Counted from the first letter of the stretch, positions 17,808 to 27,365 are shown. The stretch: 62,234 bases of DNA from Rhodothermaeota bacterium MED-G19 (GCA_002457315.1 NTKI01000007.1:1-62234), one strand, 5' to 3'. The notes: generated by a model from the letters alone, not told the origin. Program-made: numbers and translations.

Positions 17808-19425
17808 ATTTTTCTATAAAGTCTAATTGACCTCTAGAAGAATTATCAATTTGAGATCTATCATTTTTACATAATTTATCATAAACCTCATCTGATAGTA
17901 TTTTACCTAATTCTACTCCCCATTGATCAAAGCTATTTATATTCCAAATACATCCTTGAACAAAAATTTTATGCTCATAAATTGCAATTAATCTGCCAAG
18001 ATTATAGGGGGTTAATTTATTAAATAGAAATGTATTTGATGGTTTATTTCCTTTAAATATTTTTGAACTCTTTATAATATTATAATTATGATAATTATTT
18101 TCATCTCCAAGTTCTTTTTCTACTTCTAGTATATTCTTTCCCTTCATTAATGCCATAGTCTGGCCAACTAAATTTGAGAGTAATATTTCATGTAATTCCT
18201 CTTTCTCATTATTAGAATTTACAAACCCTATGAAATCGCAAGGAATATTTTTAGTTCCTTGGTGAATAAGTTGAAAAAATGAATGCTGACCATTTGTGCC
18301 AACATCTCCCCAAATTATTGGTCCGGTATTATATTTAATTTCTGAAGAGTCTTTAGAAATATTTTTACCGTTACTTTCCATATCAGCTTGCTGTAAATAT
18401 TTTGGGAAGTATTTCAAGTAGTCATCATAAGGGAAAATAGCATATGTTTCACAATTATGGAAATTGTTATATAAAACACCTAAACATGCAAGAACAACAG
18501 GAATATTACTTTCAAAGGGTTCTTCTTTAAAGTGATTGTCAATTTCATTTGCTCCTTTTAGTAACATCTCAAAATTATCAAATCCAATTTTTAAGATTAT
18601 TGGTAGTCCTACAGAAGACCATAAAGAATATCTTCCACCAACCCAGTCCCAAATTGGAAATATATTTTTCTCCTTAATCCCAAATTCTTTTGCTCTTTCA
18701 GTATTAGCAGTCACTGCATAAAAGTGTTTATTTACATGGTCATTGTTTTTTGATTTATTATAAAACCATTTTTTGCAGAAGCTTGCATTTTTTAATGTCT
18801 CAATTGTACCAAAAGATTTTGAAGAAACAATAAAAATAGATTCCTCGGCATTAACATTTAGTAAAACTTCAGACAAATTACTAGGGTCAACATTTGATAT
18901 AAAATAATTATTAATATCTCTATTTGAATAATATTTTAAAGCTTCGCATACCATTTTTGGACCTAAATCTGATCCCCCAATTCCAATATTTATAATATTT
19001 TTAATTTTTTTCCCAGAAAAACCCTTTGTCTCTCCATTTTGAAATTTAGTTGAAAATGATTTTAACTTTTCAAGACCTTTTTTGACTTTCTTCTCATATA
19101 TATCTTTTGTTTTCGAATTAAAACTTCCCCTTAAAAGAAAATGTAATACGGATCTATTCTCTGATGTGTTAATTTTTTCTCCATTAAATAAATCATTTAT
19201 TTTTTCTTTAAGATTAATGTCATCTAATAGTTGAGAAAACAACTTCATCGTTTTATCATCAATATGATTTTTAGAATAGTCTAGGAGAAGATCTTTGATT
19301 TGAATAGAGAATTTATTGAATCTATTCTTATCTTTTTTGAACATATCATTTAATGATTGTTCTAAAATTTTTTTAGAATGATTATTTAAATCTTTCCATG
19401 AAGATAAATTATTTAAACTACTCAT
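17797..19425 (-). CDS. pgi: Glucose-6-phosphate isomerase
   Basis: A 542-residue glycolytic isomerase interconverting glucose 6-phosphate and fructose 6-phosphate. Both Pgi signatures are present: WVGGRYSLWSSVGLP and the C-terminal GCIWNINSFDQWGVELGK. The NIGIGGSDLGP phosphate-binding loop and GTNGQHSFFQLIHQG are also visible. Length is typical for the long bacterial form (about 550). It overlaps the upstream phosphomutase gene by 8 bases, forming the trpS - phosphomutase - pgi unit. Confidence 0.97.
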   Translation of the reverse strand: MSSLNNLSSWKDLNNHSKKILEQSLNDMFKKDKNRFNKFSIQIKDLLLDYSKNHIDDKTMKLFSQLLDDINLKEKINDLFNGEKINTSENRSVLHFLLRGSFNSKTKDIYEKKVKKGLEKLKSFSTKFQNGETKGFSGKKIKNIINIGIGGSDLGPKMVCEALKYYSNRDINNYFISNVDPSNLSEVLLNVNAEESIFIVSSKSFGTIETLKNASFCKKWFYNKSKNNDHVNKHFYAVTANTERAKEFGIKEKNIFPIWDWVGGRYSLWSSVGLPIILKIGFDNFEMLLKGANEIDNHFKEEPFESNIPVVLACLGVLYNNFHNCETYAIFPYDDYLKYFPKYLQQADMESNGKNISKDSSEIKYNTGPIIWGDVGTNGQHSFFQLIHQGTKNIPCDFIGFVNSNNEKEELHEILLSNLVGQTMALMKGKNILEVEKELGDENNYHNYNIIKSSKIFKGNKPSNTFLFNKLTPYNLGRLIAIYEHKIFVQGCIWNINSFDQWGVELGKILSDEVYDKLCKNDRSQIDNSSRGQLDFIEKFRQ

Positions 19426-21115
19426 AGTTATTTTTAATTTTTAAAATTTCCTTCTCTATTAGATTGGGTAATTTTACTTTATTCTCATCATTGTTAACCC
19501 CTGAAATACTAAAATAAAATTTAATTTTTGGTTCAGTTCCAGATGGTCTCAAAGTTATCGAATAATTCTTTTCTGAAATTAATTGTATAACATTTGATTT
19601 AACTTTAATTATAGGATTATTCACAGATTTACTGTAGTCAATAACTTCTTTCACCTTATCACCAAATATAGTTAGAGGAGGATTATTTCTATATTTTTCC
19701 ATTATTTCACTTATTTTGCTACTTCCTTTAATTCCTTCCATTTTAATCGTGTATAATTTTTCAAGAAAAAACCCATAAGTATTATAGATTTCTTCTAAAA
19801 TATCAATTAAAGATTTTCTATTAGATTTTGCCCAATTAGCAATTTCACTTATTACTGCACATGAAATTATTGCATCTTTATCTCTAACAAAATCATTAAC
19901 TAAGTAACCATAGCTTTCTTCTCCTCCCGCTATAAATTTTTCATTTTTTTTATTTTTAATTAATTCTGCAATAAACTTAAATCCAGTAAGTGTAGAGTAA
20001 GATTTAACTCCAAAATCTTTTGCTATCTCATCTATCAGTTTTGTTGTTACAATTGTTTTCGCTACGAAAGGAGGTTTATTTATTTTTTTGGTATCAAGTT
20101 TTAGCAAAGTATAATATACTATTAAAGAAGCAAGCTGATTGCCATTCAAAACTTTTATTTTATTATTTAGATTTACTGCAACTCCAACTCTATCAGAATC
20201 TGGATCTGTAGCAAGAAGTATGTCGCCTTTTTCTTCTTTTAATTTTTTTATACCTAATTCTAGAGCATCTTTATCTTCAGGATTTGGGGAGATTACTGTC
20301 GAGAATTCAGAGTCTGGTTCTTCTTGACTTTTTACACTTTTAATATTTTTGAATCCGAAAGCTTTTAATGCATTAGGAATTTGAGTAATTCCTGTACCAT
20401 GAAGAGAAGAAAATACAATTTTTAATTGTGAGTCTGAATTATCATAAAGTGATAAATTTTTAATTTCCTTTATATATTTTTCATCAATTTCCGTGTCGAT
20501 TTTATGAATAAGCCCACTATTATATTTAAAATTTATTTGATTGAAATCGGTTATTTTTTCAACTTCAGATATAATATTTTTATCATGGGGAGCTGTTATT
20601 TGACCCCCATCATTCCAGTAAACTTTGTAGCCATTATATTCTTTAGGGTTATGAGAAGCTGTTATCACTATTCCACAAGAACAGTTTAATTCTCTAACTG
20701 CATAAGATAATTCTGGAGTTGGTCTTAAATCAGAAAAAATAAAAGATTTAATGTTATTTGCAGAGAAAATTTTAGCAGCTTGACAGCCAAATTTTTTACT
20801 AAATCTTCTGCTATCATATGCTATTACTGCAGTTTTATTATTACCACTTATTCTATTTAAATAATTACATAATCCTTGGGTAGCTAATGATATTGTATAA
20901 GTATTTATTCTATTGATTCCTATGCCGATAAGTCCTCTCATTCCACCTGTCCCAAATTCAAGTTTTTTATAAAAGCTCTCTATGAGATCATTTTCATTTC
21001 CTTCTTTAAGTAGATACTTTATTTCTTTTTCCTCATCTATTTCTAACCCATAATTGAGCCATTTGTTAGCTTCACTTCTTGATGCCTCTAGAAGATCTGT
21101 TCTATTTAATTGCAT
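19418..21115 (-). CDS. Alpha-D-phosphohexomutase (PGM2-like phosphoglucomutase/phosphomannomutase)
   Basis: A 565-residue enzyme that moves phosphate between C1 and C6 of a hexose. The phosphoserine loop is TASHNPKEYNGYK, the metal loop is DPDSDRVGVA, the sugar-binding loop is GGEESYGYL, and the phosphate-binding loop is RPSGTEPKIKFY. The length of about 565 and the opening segment (WLNYGLEIDEEKEI, then EFGTGGMRGLIG) place it in the PGM2 group rather than the shorter AlgC type. Its position beside pgi suggests glucose 1-phosphate/glucose 6-phosphate interconversion. Substrate range (glucose, mannose or ribose phosphates) is not decidable from the sequence. Confidence 0.93.
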   Translation of the reverse strand: MQLNRTDLLEASRSEANKWLNYGLEIDEEKEIKYLLKEGNENDLIESFYKKLEFGTGGMRGLIGIGINRINTYTISLATQGLCNYLNRISGNNKTAVIAYDSRRFSKKFGCQAAKIFSANNIKSFIFSDLRPTPELSYAVRELNCSCGIVITASHNPKEYNGYKVYWNDGGQITAPHDKNIISEVEKITDFNQINFKYNSGLIHKIDTEIDEKYIKEIKNLSLYDNSDSQLKIVFSSLHGTGITQIPNALKAFGFKNIKSVKSQEEPDSEFSTVISPNPEDKDALELGIKKLKEEKGDILLATDPDSDRVGVAVNLNNKIKVLNGNQLASLIVYYTLLKLDTKKINKPPFVAKTIVTTKLIDEIAKDFGVKSYSTLTGFKFIAELIKNKKNEKFIAGGEESYGYLVNDFVRDKDAIISCAVISEIANWAKSNRKSLIDILEEIYNTYGFFLEKLYTIKMEGIKGSSKISEIMEKYRNNPPLTIFGDKVKEVIDYSKSVNNPIIKVKSNVIQLISEKNYSITLRPSGTEPKIKFYFSISGVNNDENKVKLPNLIEKEILKIKNNYE

Positions 21116-21120
21116 CTTTA

Positions 21121-22089
21121 TTAGTAGCCTAGTTTATTTTTTACCCTATCAAGAACACTTTTTGCAATAGTTCTCGCTTTATTTTCTCCTTTCTCTAAGA
21201 TTCCATATAAATGATCTGGATTTTTAAGTAATTCGTCATATAAATTCCTTTCTTCTTTATAAAGGTCTAATATCAGACTTAACAAATTATTTTTGGCATG
21301 ACCATACCCATAGCCACCTTCTAAATAATTATTTTTCATTTTTTCAACATCATCTTTACTAGCTATTAATTTAAAAATATTAAAGATGTTGCATGAATCA
21401 GGATCTTTTTTATCTTTAAGACCTTTACTATCGGTGACAATTGACATAATTTGTTTTTTTAATGTTTTCTCATCGGTAAATATGTCAATAGTATTTTCAT
21501 ACGTTTTACTCATTTTTCTTCCATCAGTACCGGGTATGGTCTGAACATTTTTGTCAATTCTACTTTCAGGAATAATAAATGTGTCTCCGTAATTATGGTT
21601 AAAAGATTTAGCTATATCTCTAGTAATTTCTAGATGTTGTTTCTGATCTTTTCCGACAGGAACAATTTCTGAATCATACAATAAAATATCAGCAGCCATC
21701 AATACTGGGTATGTGAATAATCCTGAATTTATATCTGATAAATTATCTGATTTATCTTTAAATGAATGGGAGTTAGATAACATAGGGTAGGGAGTGAAGC
21801 AATTTAAGTACCAAGCCAACTCACATACTTCGGTTATTCTTGATTGTCTATAGAAATAATTTTTTTCATGATCAAAGCCCATTGCAATCCATGAAGCTGC
21901 AACTGCCAATGTGTTTTCATTTCTTTTTTTTGAATCTTTAATGTTTATAAGAGAGTGTAGATCCGCAATAAAGAATAATGAATCATTTTTAGAATTTTTT
22001 GATAATTCTATAGAAGGATTAATTGCACCAAGAACATTTCCTAAATGAGGTTTGCCAGAACTTTGAATACCAGTTAAAACTCTTGTCAT
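21121..22089 (-). CDS. trpS: Tryptophanyl-tRNA synthetase
   Basis: A 322-residue class I aminoacyl-tRNA synthetase. The opening TGIQSSGKPHLGNVLGAI carries the HIGH-type motif as HLGN, and the KMSKS loop is GRKMSKTYENTI. Other family stretches are YPVLMAADILLY and VPVGKDQKQHLEITRDIA. Length is normal (about 325-335). It is the first gene of a three-gene unit with the phosphomutase and pgi, 5 bases upstream of the former. Confidence 0.96.
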   Translation of the reverse strand: MTRVLTGIQSSGKPHLGNVLGAINPSIELSKNSKNDSLFFIADLHSLINIKDSKKRNENTLAVAASWIAMGFDHEKNYFYRQSRITEVCELAWYLNCFTPYPMLSNSHSFKDKSDNLSDINSGLFTYPVLMAADILLYDSEIVPVGKDQKQHLEITRDIAKSFNHNYGDTFIIPESRIDKNVQTIPGTDGRKMSKTYENTIDIFTDEKTLKKQIMSIVTDSKGLKDKKDPDSCNIFNIFKLIASKDDVEKMKNNYLEGGYGYGHAKNNLLSLILDLYKEERNLYDELLKNPDHLYGILEKGENKARTIAKSVLDRVKNKLGY

Positions 22090-22094
22090 ATGTT

Positions 22095-22102
22095 CAAAAT
22101 TA
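22095..22102 (-). promoter_or_regulatory. Candidate -7 box TAATTTTG for trpS
   Basis: On the minus strand this exact TAnnTTTG match ends 5 bases before the trpS ATG, predicting a leader of about two bases. I see no TTG at -33. Confidence 0.4.
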
Positions 22103-22116
22103 AATTAATTGTTTAA

Positions 22117-22147
22117 TTGATAGACTATAATTAATTATATATTTTTG
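22117..22147 (+). promoter_or_regulatory. Bacteroidetes-type promoter for the DUF1573 gene (TTG-N20-TATTTTTG)
   Basis: TTG at 22117-22119 and the exact -7 box TATTTTTG at 22140-22147 are 20 bases apart. The box ends 4 bases before the ATG at 22152, so the mRNA should be essentially leaderless. Confidence 0.6.
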
Positions 22148-22151
22148 AAAT

Positions 22152-22517
22152 ATGAGAAAAATTATTTTTACAATTATACTTTTATCTAACATTTCATTTT
22201 TAAATGGTCAAGATTTAAATTTTAATGAAAAAGAATTTGATTTTGGTGAGATCAAAGAACTAGAAGGAAAAGTATCACATAAATTCACCTTTACTAATAC
22301 GAGCGGGAAGCCAATAAAAATTTTATCTGTTAAGCCGTCTTGTGGATGTACTACTCCTAATTGGTCAAAAAACGAGATAAAACCTGGTAAAGAAGGGTTT
22401 ATAATTGCAGAATATAATCCTAAAGGGAGACCTGGTGTCTTTAGAAAATCTTTATCAGTAGTAACTAATGATAATAAGAGATCTCTTCTTTTTATAAAAG
22501 GAAAAGTTAACAGATAA
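22152..22517 (+). CDS. Secreted DUF1573 domain protein
   Basis: A 121-residue exported protein. Residues 1-19 are a signal peptide ending in FLNGQ. The remainder is one DUF1573 module, an immunoglobulin-like beta fold related to ASH/MSP domains, with FDFGEI, TFTNTSGKPIKI, the KPSCGCTTP motif and a terminal SVVTND segment. DUF1573 proteins are very common in Bacteroidetes but have no firmly established function. The paired Cys of CGC may bind metal or form a disulfide. It is probably monocistronic: 52 bases including a T tract and an inverted repeat separate it from the next gene. Confidence 0.88.
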   Translation: MRKIIFTIILLSNISFLNGQDLNFNEKEFDFGEIKELEGKVSHKFTFTNTSGKPIKILSVKPSCGCTTPNWSKNEIKPGKEGFIIAEYNPKGRPGVFRKSLSVVTNDNKRSLLFIKGKVNR

Positions 22518-22544
22518 TTTTTTTTTATACTTTCTTTTTCTAAA

Positions 22545-22567
22545 TTATGATGTAAACAACATCATAA
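22545..22567. repeat. Perfect 9-base inverted repeat abutting the amidohydrolase start codon
   Basis: TTATGATGT (22545-22553) and ACATCATAA (22559-22567) are perfect complements around a 5-base spacer AAACA, ending 2 bases before the ATG at 22570. No T run follows, so it is not a terminator. It could be an operator dyad or an mRNA hairpin masking the initiation region. Function is inferred. Confidence 0.5.
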
Positions 22568-22569
22568 CC

Positions 22570-25500
22570 ATGCAATTTATTAGATTTTTCCTTTTATTAT
22601 TTTTTGTATCTTATACCTCTTTATCTCAGGAGGGTTTTCCTATAAATGGAGTAGAAGATAATAGAGATAATCACTACGCATTTATAAATGCAAAAATTCA
22701 TTTGGACTATAAAACTTCAATTGATAATGGAACTTTAATTATTAAAAATGGCCTTATAGAGAATGTTGGATCTAATGTTCAAATACCTAATGGAATAAGA
22801 GTTTTTGATTTAGAAGGAAAACATATTTATCCTTCATTTATTGATCTTTACTCAGATTATGCAATTGTTAAAGGTGAGAGAAGAAGACCTTCTTCAAATT
22901 GGATGTCTAGCTATACCAATCCTCAGATGCTATCTAATAAAAATGGTCCTTTTTCTTGGAATGAATCTATCAAACCAGAAATAAATGGTGTAGAAAACTT
23001 AAAATTTGATGAAAAAAGATCAAAAGAATTAAGAGGTATTGGTTTTGGAGCTGTATTATCTCACAATATGGATGGTATAATTAGAGGAACTGGAGCACTA
23101 GTTTCCCTTAATGATAATGTAGAACAAAATATTATCATAAAAGATAAGGCTTCTACTCACTATTCATTTGCTAAAGGATCAACACAGCAAAATTATCCAA
23201 ACTCATTGATGGGGGCAGTTGCTTTACTTAAACAATCTTTTCTAGATGCTGATTGGTATTTACACAATAAAGGTAAGATGAATGAAGTTCATCTTTCTTT
23301 TGAAGCAATAAACCATAGCCAATCACTTCCTAAAATTATTGAAGTAAGAGATAAGATTAGAGTTTTATTAGCTCAAAAAGTTGCTAATGAAATGAACTTC
23401 GACTTCATAATAAAGGGTGCTGGTGATGAATATCAGAGGCTTAATGAAATTAAAGAAAACAACTCAAAACTTATTGTTCCTATTAATTTTCCTAAAGCTT
23501 CTAATGTTGATGACCCATTCAAAAATAATAATCTAAGTCTTTCTCAGCTTAAGCATTGGGAGTTAGCACCATCAAACTTTTACTTTCTAGAGAGGGAGGG
23601 AATTGATTTTTCAATTACTACCAATGGATTGAATAATTTGAATGATTTCAGGAAAAATTTGATAAAATCACTAAATCGAGGAGTTAGCAAAGAGACTTTA
23701 CTAAAAAGTTTAACTTATAATCCTTCTAAGTTTTTAAATGTTGATGACAAAATAGGATCTATAAAAAAATCATATCATGCTAATTTCTTTGTTACAGATG
23801 GAGATTTTTTTAATGAACAAACAAAGGTTTTAAGTAATTGGACAAGAGGAAATTGGAATAGGGTTGCCTCCTATAATAACACAAACTACTCAGGTACTTA
23901 TGACCTAGAAATAGAAGGTGTAAATAAGTTTTTTCTAGAAATTACTGGAGATAAGAATAGTCCTAAAGCTACTATAAATTTAGATGATGAAGATTCTACA
24001 AAAATAAAAACGAAACTAAATATTGAAGGGTTAAATATTAATCTATCATTTATAGTTCCAAATAAAAAAGAGTTTTCAGGTGAATATAAATTATCAGGTT
24101 ATTGGTCTGAAGATAAGTTTAAGGGAAAAGGAACTAGTAATAATTTAGAGTGGTTAGAATGGAATGCAAATCTAATTGAGTCAAATTCAGAGAAAAATGA
24201 TAGAAAAGTATCAAAAAGAAAACAAGAGGTGATAGGAGATGTCATTTTTCCATTTGTTGAGTATGGAACAAATTCAAAAAGAGTACAAGAAAATATTATT
24301 ATTAGAAATGCTACTGTATGGACTTTAGAGTCAGATGGGAAAATAGAAAAAGGAGATGTTTTAATTGAAAATGGTAAGATTTCAGCAGTTGGAGAAAATC
24401 TTCAAGTAGATGAAAATAAATACAGAGTTATTGATGGAGAAGGAATGCATTTAACTCCCGGAATAGTTGATGAGCACTCACATATTGCTTTAACTGGAGT
24501 TAATGAAGGTTCTCAAAGTGTAACATCAGAGGTAAGAATGAAAGATGTTGTAAATTCAGAAGATGTTAATATATATAGACAACTTGCTGGAGGAGTTACT
24601 ACAGCTCAATTACTTCATGGATCTGCTAATCCTATTGGAGGGCAATCTGCTATAATTAAATTAAGATGGGGGTCAACACCTAAAGAAATGCTTGTTAAAG
24701 GTGCAGATGAATATATCAAGTTTGCATTAGGTGAAAATGTAAAAAGGTCAAGAGCTCCTTCTAACACAAGATTCCCAGATTCTAGAATGGGTGTAGAGCA
24801 AGTTTTTGTAGATGCTTTTAACAGGGCTAAGATCTATTCTAATGAATGGTCAAATTATGATAGATTATCAAAAAAAGAAAAGATTAATTCATTTAAACCT
24901 AGAAGAGATTTAGAATTAGATGCGTTAGTTGAGATATTAAATGGTGAAAGATTTATTACTTGTCATTCTTATGTGCAATCAGAAATAAATATGTTAATTA
25001 AGGTGGCTGAACAGTTTAATTTTAATGTTGCTACTTTTACTCATATTTTAGAAGGATATAAAGTTGCAGATAAAATGAGTGATCACGGAGTAGGTGCATC
25101 AACATTTTCAGACTGGTGGGCATATAAAAATGAAGTAAAAGAGGCAATTCCATATAATGCTGCTTTAATGACAATGGCAGGGGTAGTTACTGCGATTAAT
25201 TCAGATAGTAGAGAGATGGCAAGAAGATTAAATCAAGAAGCTGGAAAATCAGTTAAGTATGGTGCAATGGATGAAATTGAGGCTTTAAAATTAGTAACTC
25301 TTAATCCTGCAAAGCTTATACACTTAGATAATAGAATTGGAAGTATAAAAGTAGGTAAAGATGCTGACTTAGTATTATGGACTGATCATCCTTTATCTAT
25401 CTACACTAAACCTTCTAAAACTATAGTAGATGGAAAAGTATATTTTGACATAGACCAGGACATTAAATTAAGAAAATCAATTAAAGAAGAAAGAGCAAGG

Positions 25501-25629
25501 ATAATTTCCAAGATGAAAGGATCTGATAATCCAGGTTCAAATAGAAGATTTCCAATGAGGAGGGTTGATGTAGAATTACATTGTGATGATGTTTTCGATT
25601 ATGAAGTTTTAAGTAAAATATTAAATTAA
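22570..25629 (+). CDS. Secreted two-module amidohydrolase-like protein
   Basis: A 1019-residue exported protein with signal peptide 1-20 (SYTSLSQ). It contains two amidohydrolase-superfamily modules joined by a beta-rich linker. The N-terminal module (about 35-425) keeps the fold marks (LIIKNGLIENVG, IYPSFIDLYSDYA, DDKIGSIKKSYHANFFV), but the metal motif HxH is Tyr94-Ser-Asp96. The C-terminal module (about 573-990) is intact: His636-Ser-His638 in LTPGIVDEHSHIAL, possible bridging Lys717, His799, His825 and Asp879 in AINSDS. The family includes imidazolonepropionase-like and peptidase-like periplasmic enzymes; the substrate is unknown. The next gene is a second, degenerate member 4 bases downstream. 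Confidence 0.85.
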   Translation: MQFIRFFLLLFFVSYTSLSQEGFPINGVEDNRDNHYAFINAKIHLDYKTSIDNGTLIIKNGLIENVGSNVQIPNGIRVFDLEGKHIYPSFIDLYSDYAIVKGERRRPSSNWMSSYTNPQMLSNKNGPFSWNESIKPEINGVENLKFDEKRSKELRGIGFGAVLSHNMDGIIRGTGALVSLNDNVEQNIIIKDKASTHYSFAKGSTQQNYPNSLMGAVALLKQSFLDADWYLHNKGKMNEVHLSFEAINHSQSLPKIIEVRDKIRVLLAQKVANEMNFDFIIKGAGDEYQRLNEIKENNSKLIVPINFPKASNVDDPFKNNNLSLSQLKHWELAPSNFYFLEREGIDFSITTNGLNNLNDFRKNLIKSLNRGVSKETLLKSLTYNPSKFLNVDDKIGSIKKSYHANFFVTDGDFFNEQTKVLSNWTRGNWNRVASYNNTNYSGTYDLEIEGVNKFFLEITGDKNSPKATINLDDEDSTKIKTKLNIEGLNINLSFIVPNKKEFSGEYKLSGYWSEDKFKGKGTSNNLEWLEWNANLIESNSEKNDRKVSKRKQEVIGDVIFPFVEYGTNSKRVQENIIIRNATVWTLESDGKIEKGDVLIENGKISAVGENLQVDENKYRVIDGEGMHLTPGIVDEHSHIALTGVNEGSQSVTSEVRMKDVVNSEDVNIYRQLAGGVTTAQLLHGSANPIGGQSAIIKLRWGSTPKEMLVKGADEYIKFALGENVKRSRAPSNTRFPDSRMGVEQVFVDAFNRAKIYSNEWSNYDRLSKKEKINSFKPRRDLELDALVEILNGERFITCHSYVQSEINMLIKVAEQFNFNVATFTHILEGYKVADKMSDHGVGASTFSDWWAYKNEVKEAIPYNAALMTMAGVVTAINSDSREMARRLNQEAGKSVKYGAMDEIEALKLVTLNPAKLIHLDNRIGSIKVGKDADLVLWTDHPLSIYTKPSKTIVDGKVYFDIDQDIKLRKSIKEERARIISKMKGSDNPGSNRRFPMRRVDVELHCDDVFDYEVLSKILN

Positions 25630-25633
25630 CAAT

Positions 25634-26941
25634 ATGAAAAAGTTTCAAATTTTACTACTTGTATTTTTAAATATTAAATTGTTTGCTCAAGTTCCTGAGC
25701 CTGTTAAAGATCAAAGTCAACCTGTTTTGATTTATAATGCTTTCATACATATTGGTGATGGAAATACTATCAAAAGTGGATTTATTTCTTTTGCTAATGG
25801 TAAAATTACTGAGGTAGGTTCAGAAAATTTAGATTTTGAAAATAATGATTTTGAAAGTTATCTTAAGATAAATGCTAATGGGAGTCATGTTTATCCTGGT
25901 TTAATTTTACCAAACTCAAGGGTAGGGTTAGAAGATGTATCTGCTGTGAGAGCAACTATTGATCATACTGAGGTTGGAGATTTGAATTCTAACATAAGAT
26001 CTTTAATTGCTTATAACACAGATTCTGAAATGATATCTACATTTAGATATAATGGTATTCTTTTATCTCAAGTTGTTCCTGATGGAAGTTTTGTGACAGG
26101 AAATTCTTCAATAATGATGATGGAAGGATGGAACTGGGAAGATGCTGCTTATAAAGTAGATGATGGAATTCATGTTAAATGGCCAAGGAAAACATATCCA
26201 CCAAATAGAAGGTCAGGTCAAACAAGCTTCAGGGAAAATCCAAACTATAAATCATCAGTCGATATTTTAAATAAATTTTTAATTGATTCTAAGGTTTATT
26301 ATAATCTTTCAAATCAAAGTAGACAAAATGATAATAATCTCAAGCTTTCAGCAATGATTGATGTTTTTAAAGGAAATAAAAAAATATATCTTCATGTAGG
26401 GTCTAGGGAGCAAATTATTGAGTCAGTTCAAATATTTAAGAAACATGGTATAGATGACTTGGTATTAGTTGGTGCTAATGATGCACTTTATGCAGTTGAT
26501 TTTATCAAAGAAAACAATCTCCCAATTCTTCTTAATAATTTACATAGAGTTCCTTCAAGAAATCATGAGCATGTTGATTTGCCTTATAAACTACCTTATT
26601 TACTTCACAAAGAAGGTATCTTAGTTGGATTAACTGCTTCAGGTTCTTTACATTCTCAAAGAAATTTACCTTTCTTAGCTGGAACTGCAGCAGCATATGG
26701 ATTAGATAAAGAGGAAGCTTTAAAGCTAATAACTTATAATAACGCTAAAATTTTAGGAATAGATAATGTAACTGGATCTCTTCAAAAAGGTAAAGATGCA
26801 AATATTATTATATCAAAAGGAGATATATTAGATATGAAAACTAGTGTTATAGAACATGCATTTATAACAGGAAGGAAGATAAACCTTGATGGTAAGCAGC
26901 AAGTGCTTTATGATAGGTTTAAAAGAAAATATTCAGAGTAA
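25634..26941 (+). CDS. Secreted amidohydrolase-like protein lacking the HxH metal motif
   Basis: A 435-residue exported protein, signal peptide about 1-19 (LNIKLFAQ). The composite beta-sandwich edges are present (IYNAFIHIGDGN at the start, GSLQKGKDANIIISKGD near the end), as is a TIM-barrel core. The expected PGLIDxHxH is PGLILPNSR at 88-96, so both metal histidines are replaced (Asn94, Arg96). It is about the size of a single amidohydrolase module and resembles the degenerate N-terminal half of its upstream neighbour. It may be a structural partner of the intact module. It ends one base before the convergent queF gene. Confidence 0.82.
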   Translation: MKKFQILLLVFLNIKLFAQVPEPVKDQSQPVLIYNAFIHIGDGNTIKSGFISFANGKITEVGSENLDFENNDFESYLKINANGSHVYPGLILPNSRVGLEDVSAVRATIDHTEVGDLNSNIRSLIAYNTDSEMISTFRYNGILLSQVVPDGSFVTGNSSIMMMEGWNWEDAAYKVDDGIHVKWPRKTYPPNRRSGQTSFRENPNYKSSVDILNKFLIDSKVYYNLSNQSRQNDNNLKLSAMIDVFKGNKKIYLHVGSREQIIESVQIFKKHGIDDLVLVGANDALYAVDFIKENNLPILLNNLHRVPSRNHEHVDLPYKLPYLLHKEGILVGLTASGSLHSQRNLPFLAGTAAAYGLDKEEALKLITYNNAKILGIDNVTGSLQKGKDANIIISKGDILDMKTSVIEHAFITGRKINLDGKQQVLYDRFKRKYSE

Positions 26942-26942
26942 T

Positions 26943-27365
26943 TTATAATTTCCCTTCAACACATGTTGTATAAAGACCACCTCTAACATTATATTTTGTT
27001 GTAATTTTTATTTTATCTGTATCTAAAACTTTCTTTAAATCTTTATAAATTCTTTTTGTCACTTCTTCTTGGTATATACCCACATTTTTAAAGCTAATTA
27101 GATAATATTTTAAAGATTTTAGCTCTAGAGCAACACTCCCTTCAGGATAATACTCAATTTTTATCTTAGCAACATCGGGAAGACCACTAAATGGACATAC
27201 CGCAATAAATTCTTTAGTATAAATTTTAATATATTGTTTTTTACTATTGAACTTAAAAACTTTTAATTCATCTTTCTTAATAGATTCTACTGATTCAAAT
27301 CTGATCTTTTTTCCTTCTGCAGTCTGTCCAATATAAGGATCAACTATATTTGATTTTAAATCCAT
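26943..27365 (-). CDS. queF: NADPH-dependent 7-cyano-7-deazaguanine (preQ0) reductase
   Basis: A 140-residue unimodular (type I) QueF, a T-fold enzyme reducing the nitrile of preQ0 to preQ1 for queuosine. The thioimide-forming Cys57 and the following Asp64 are in FIAVCPFSGLPD, and the substrate Glu100 is in FKNVGIYQE. The preceding residue is Gln99 where Bacillus subtilis has His (FHE). The QueF motif LKSLKYYLISFKN is intact. It overlaps queC by 10 bases. queD and queE are not in the window. Confidence 0.92.
   Translation of the reverse strand: MDLKSNIVDPYIGQTAEGKKIRFESVESIKKDELKVFKFNSKKQYIKIYTKEFIAVCPFSGLPDVAKIKIEYYPEGSVALELKSLKYYLISFKNVGIYQEEVTKRIYKDLKKVLDTDKIKITTKYNVRGGLYTTCVEGKL

Noticed and set aside
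22518-22545. T tract after the DUF1573 gene as a terminator
   Set aside because: No GC or stable stem precedes the T run; the inverted repeat comes after it.
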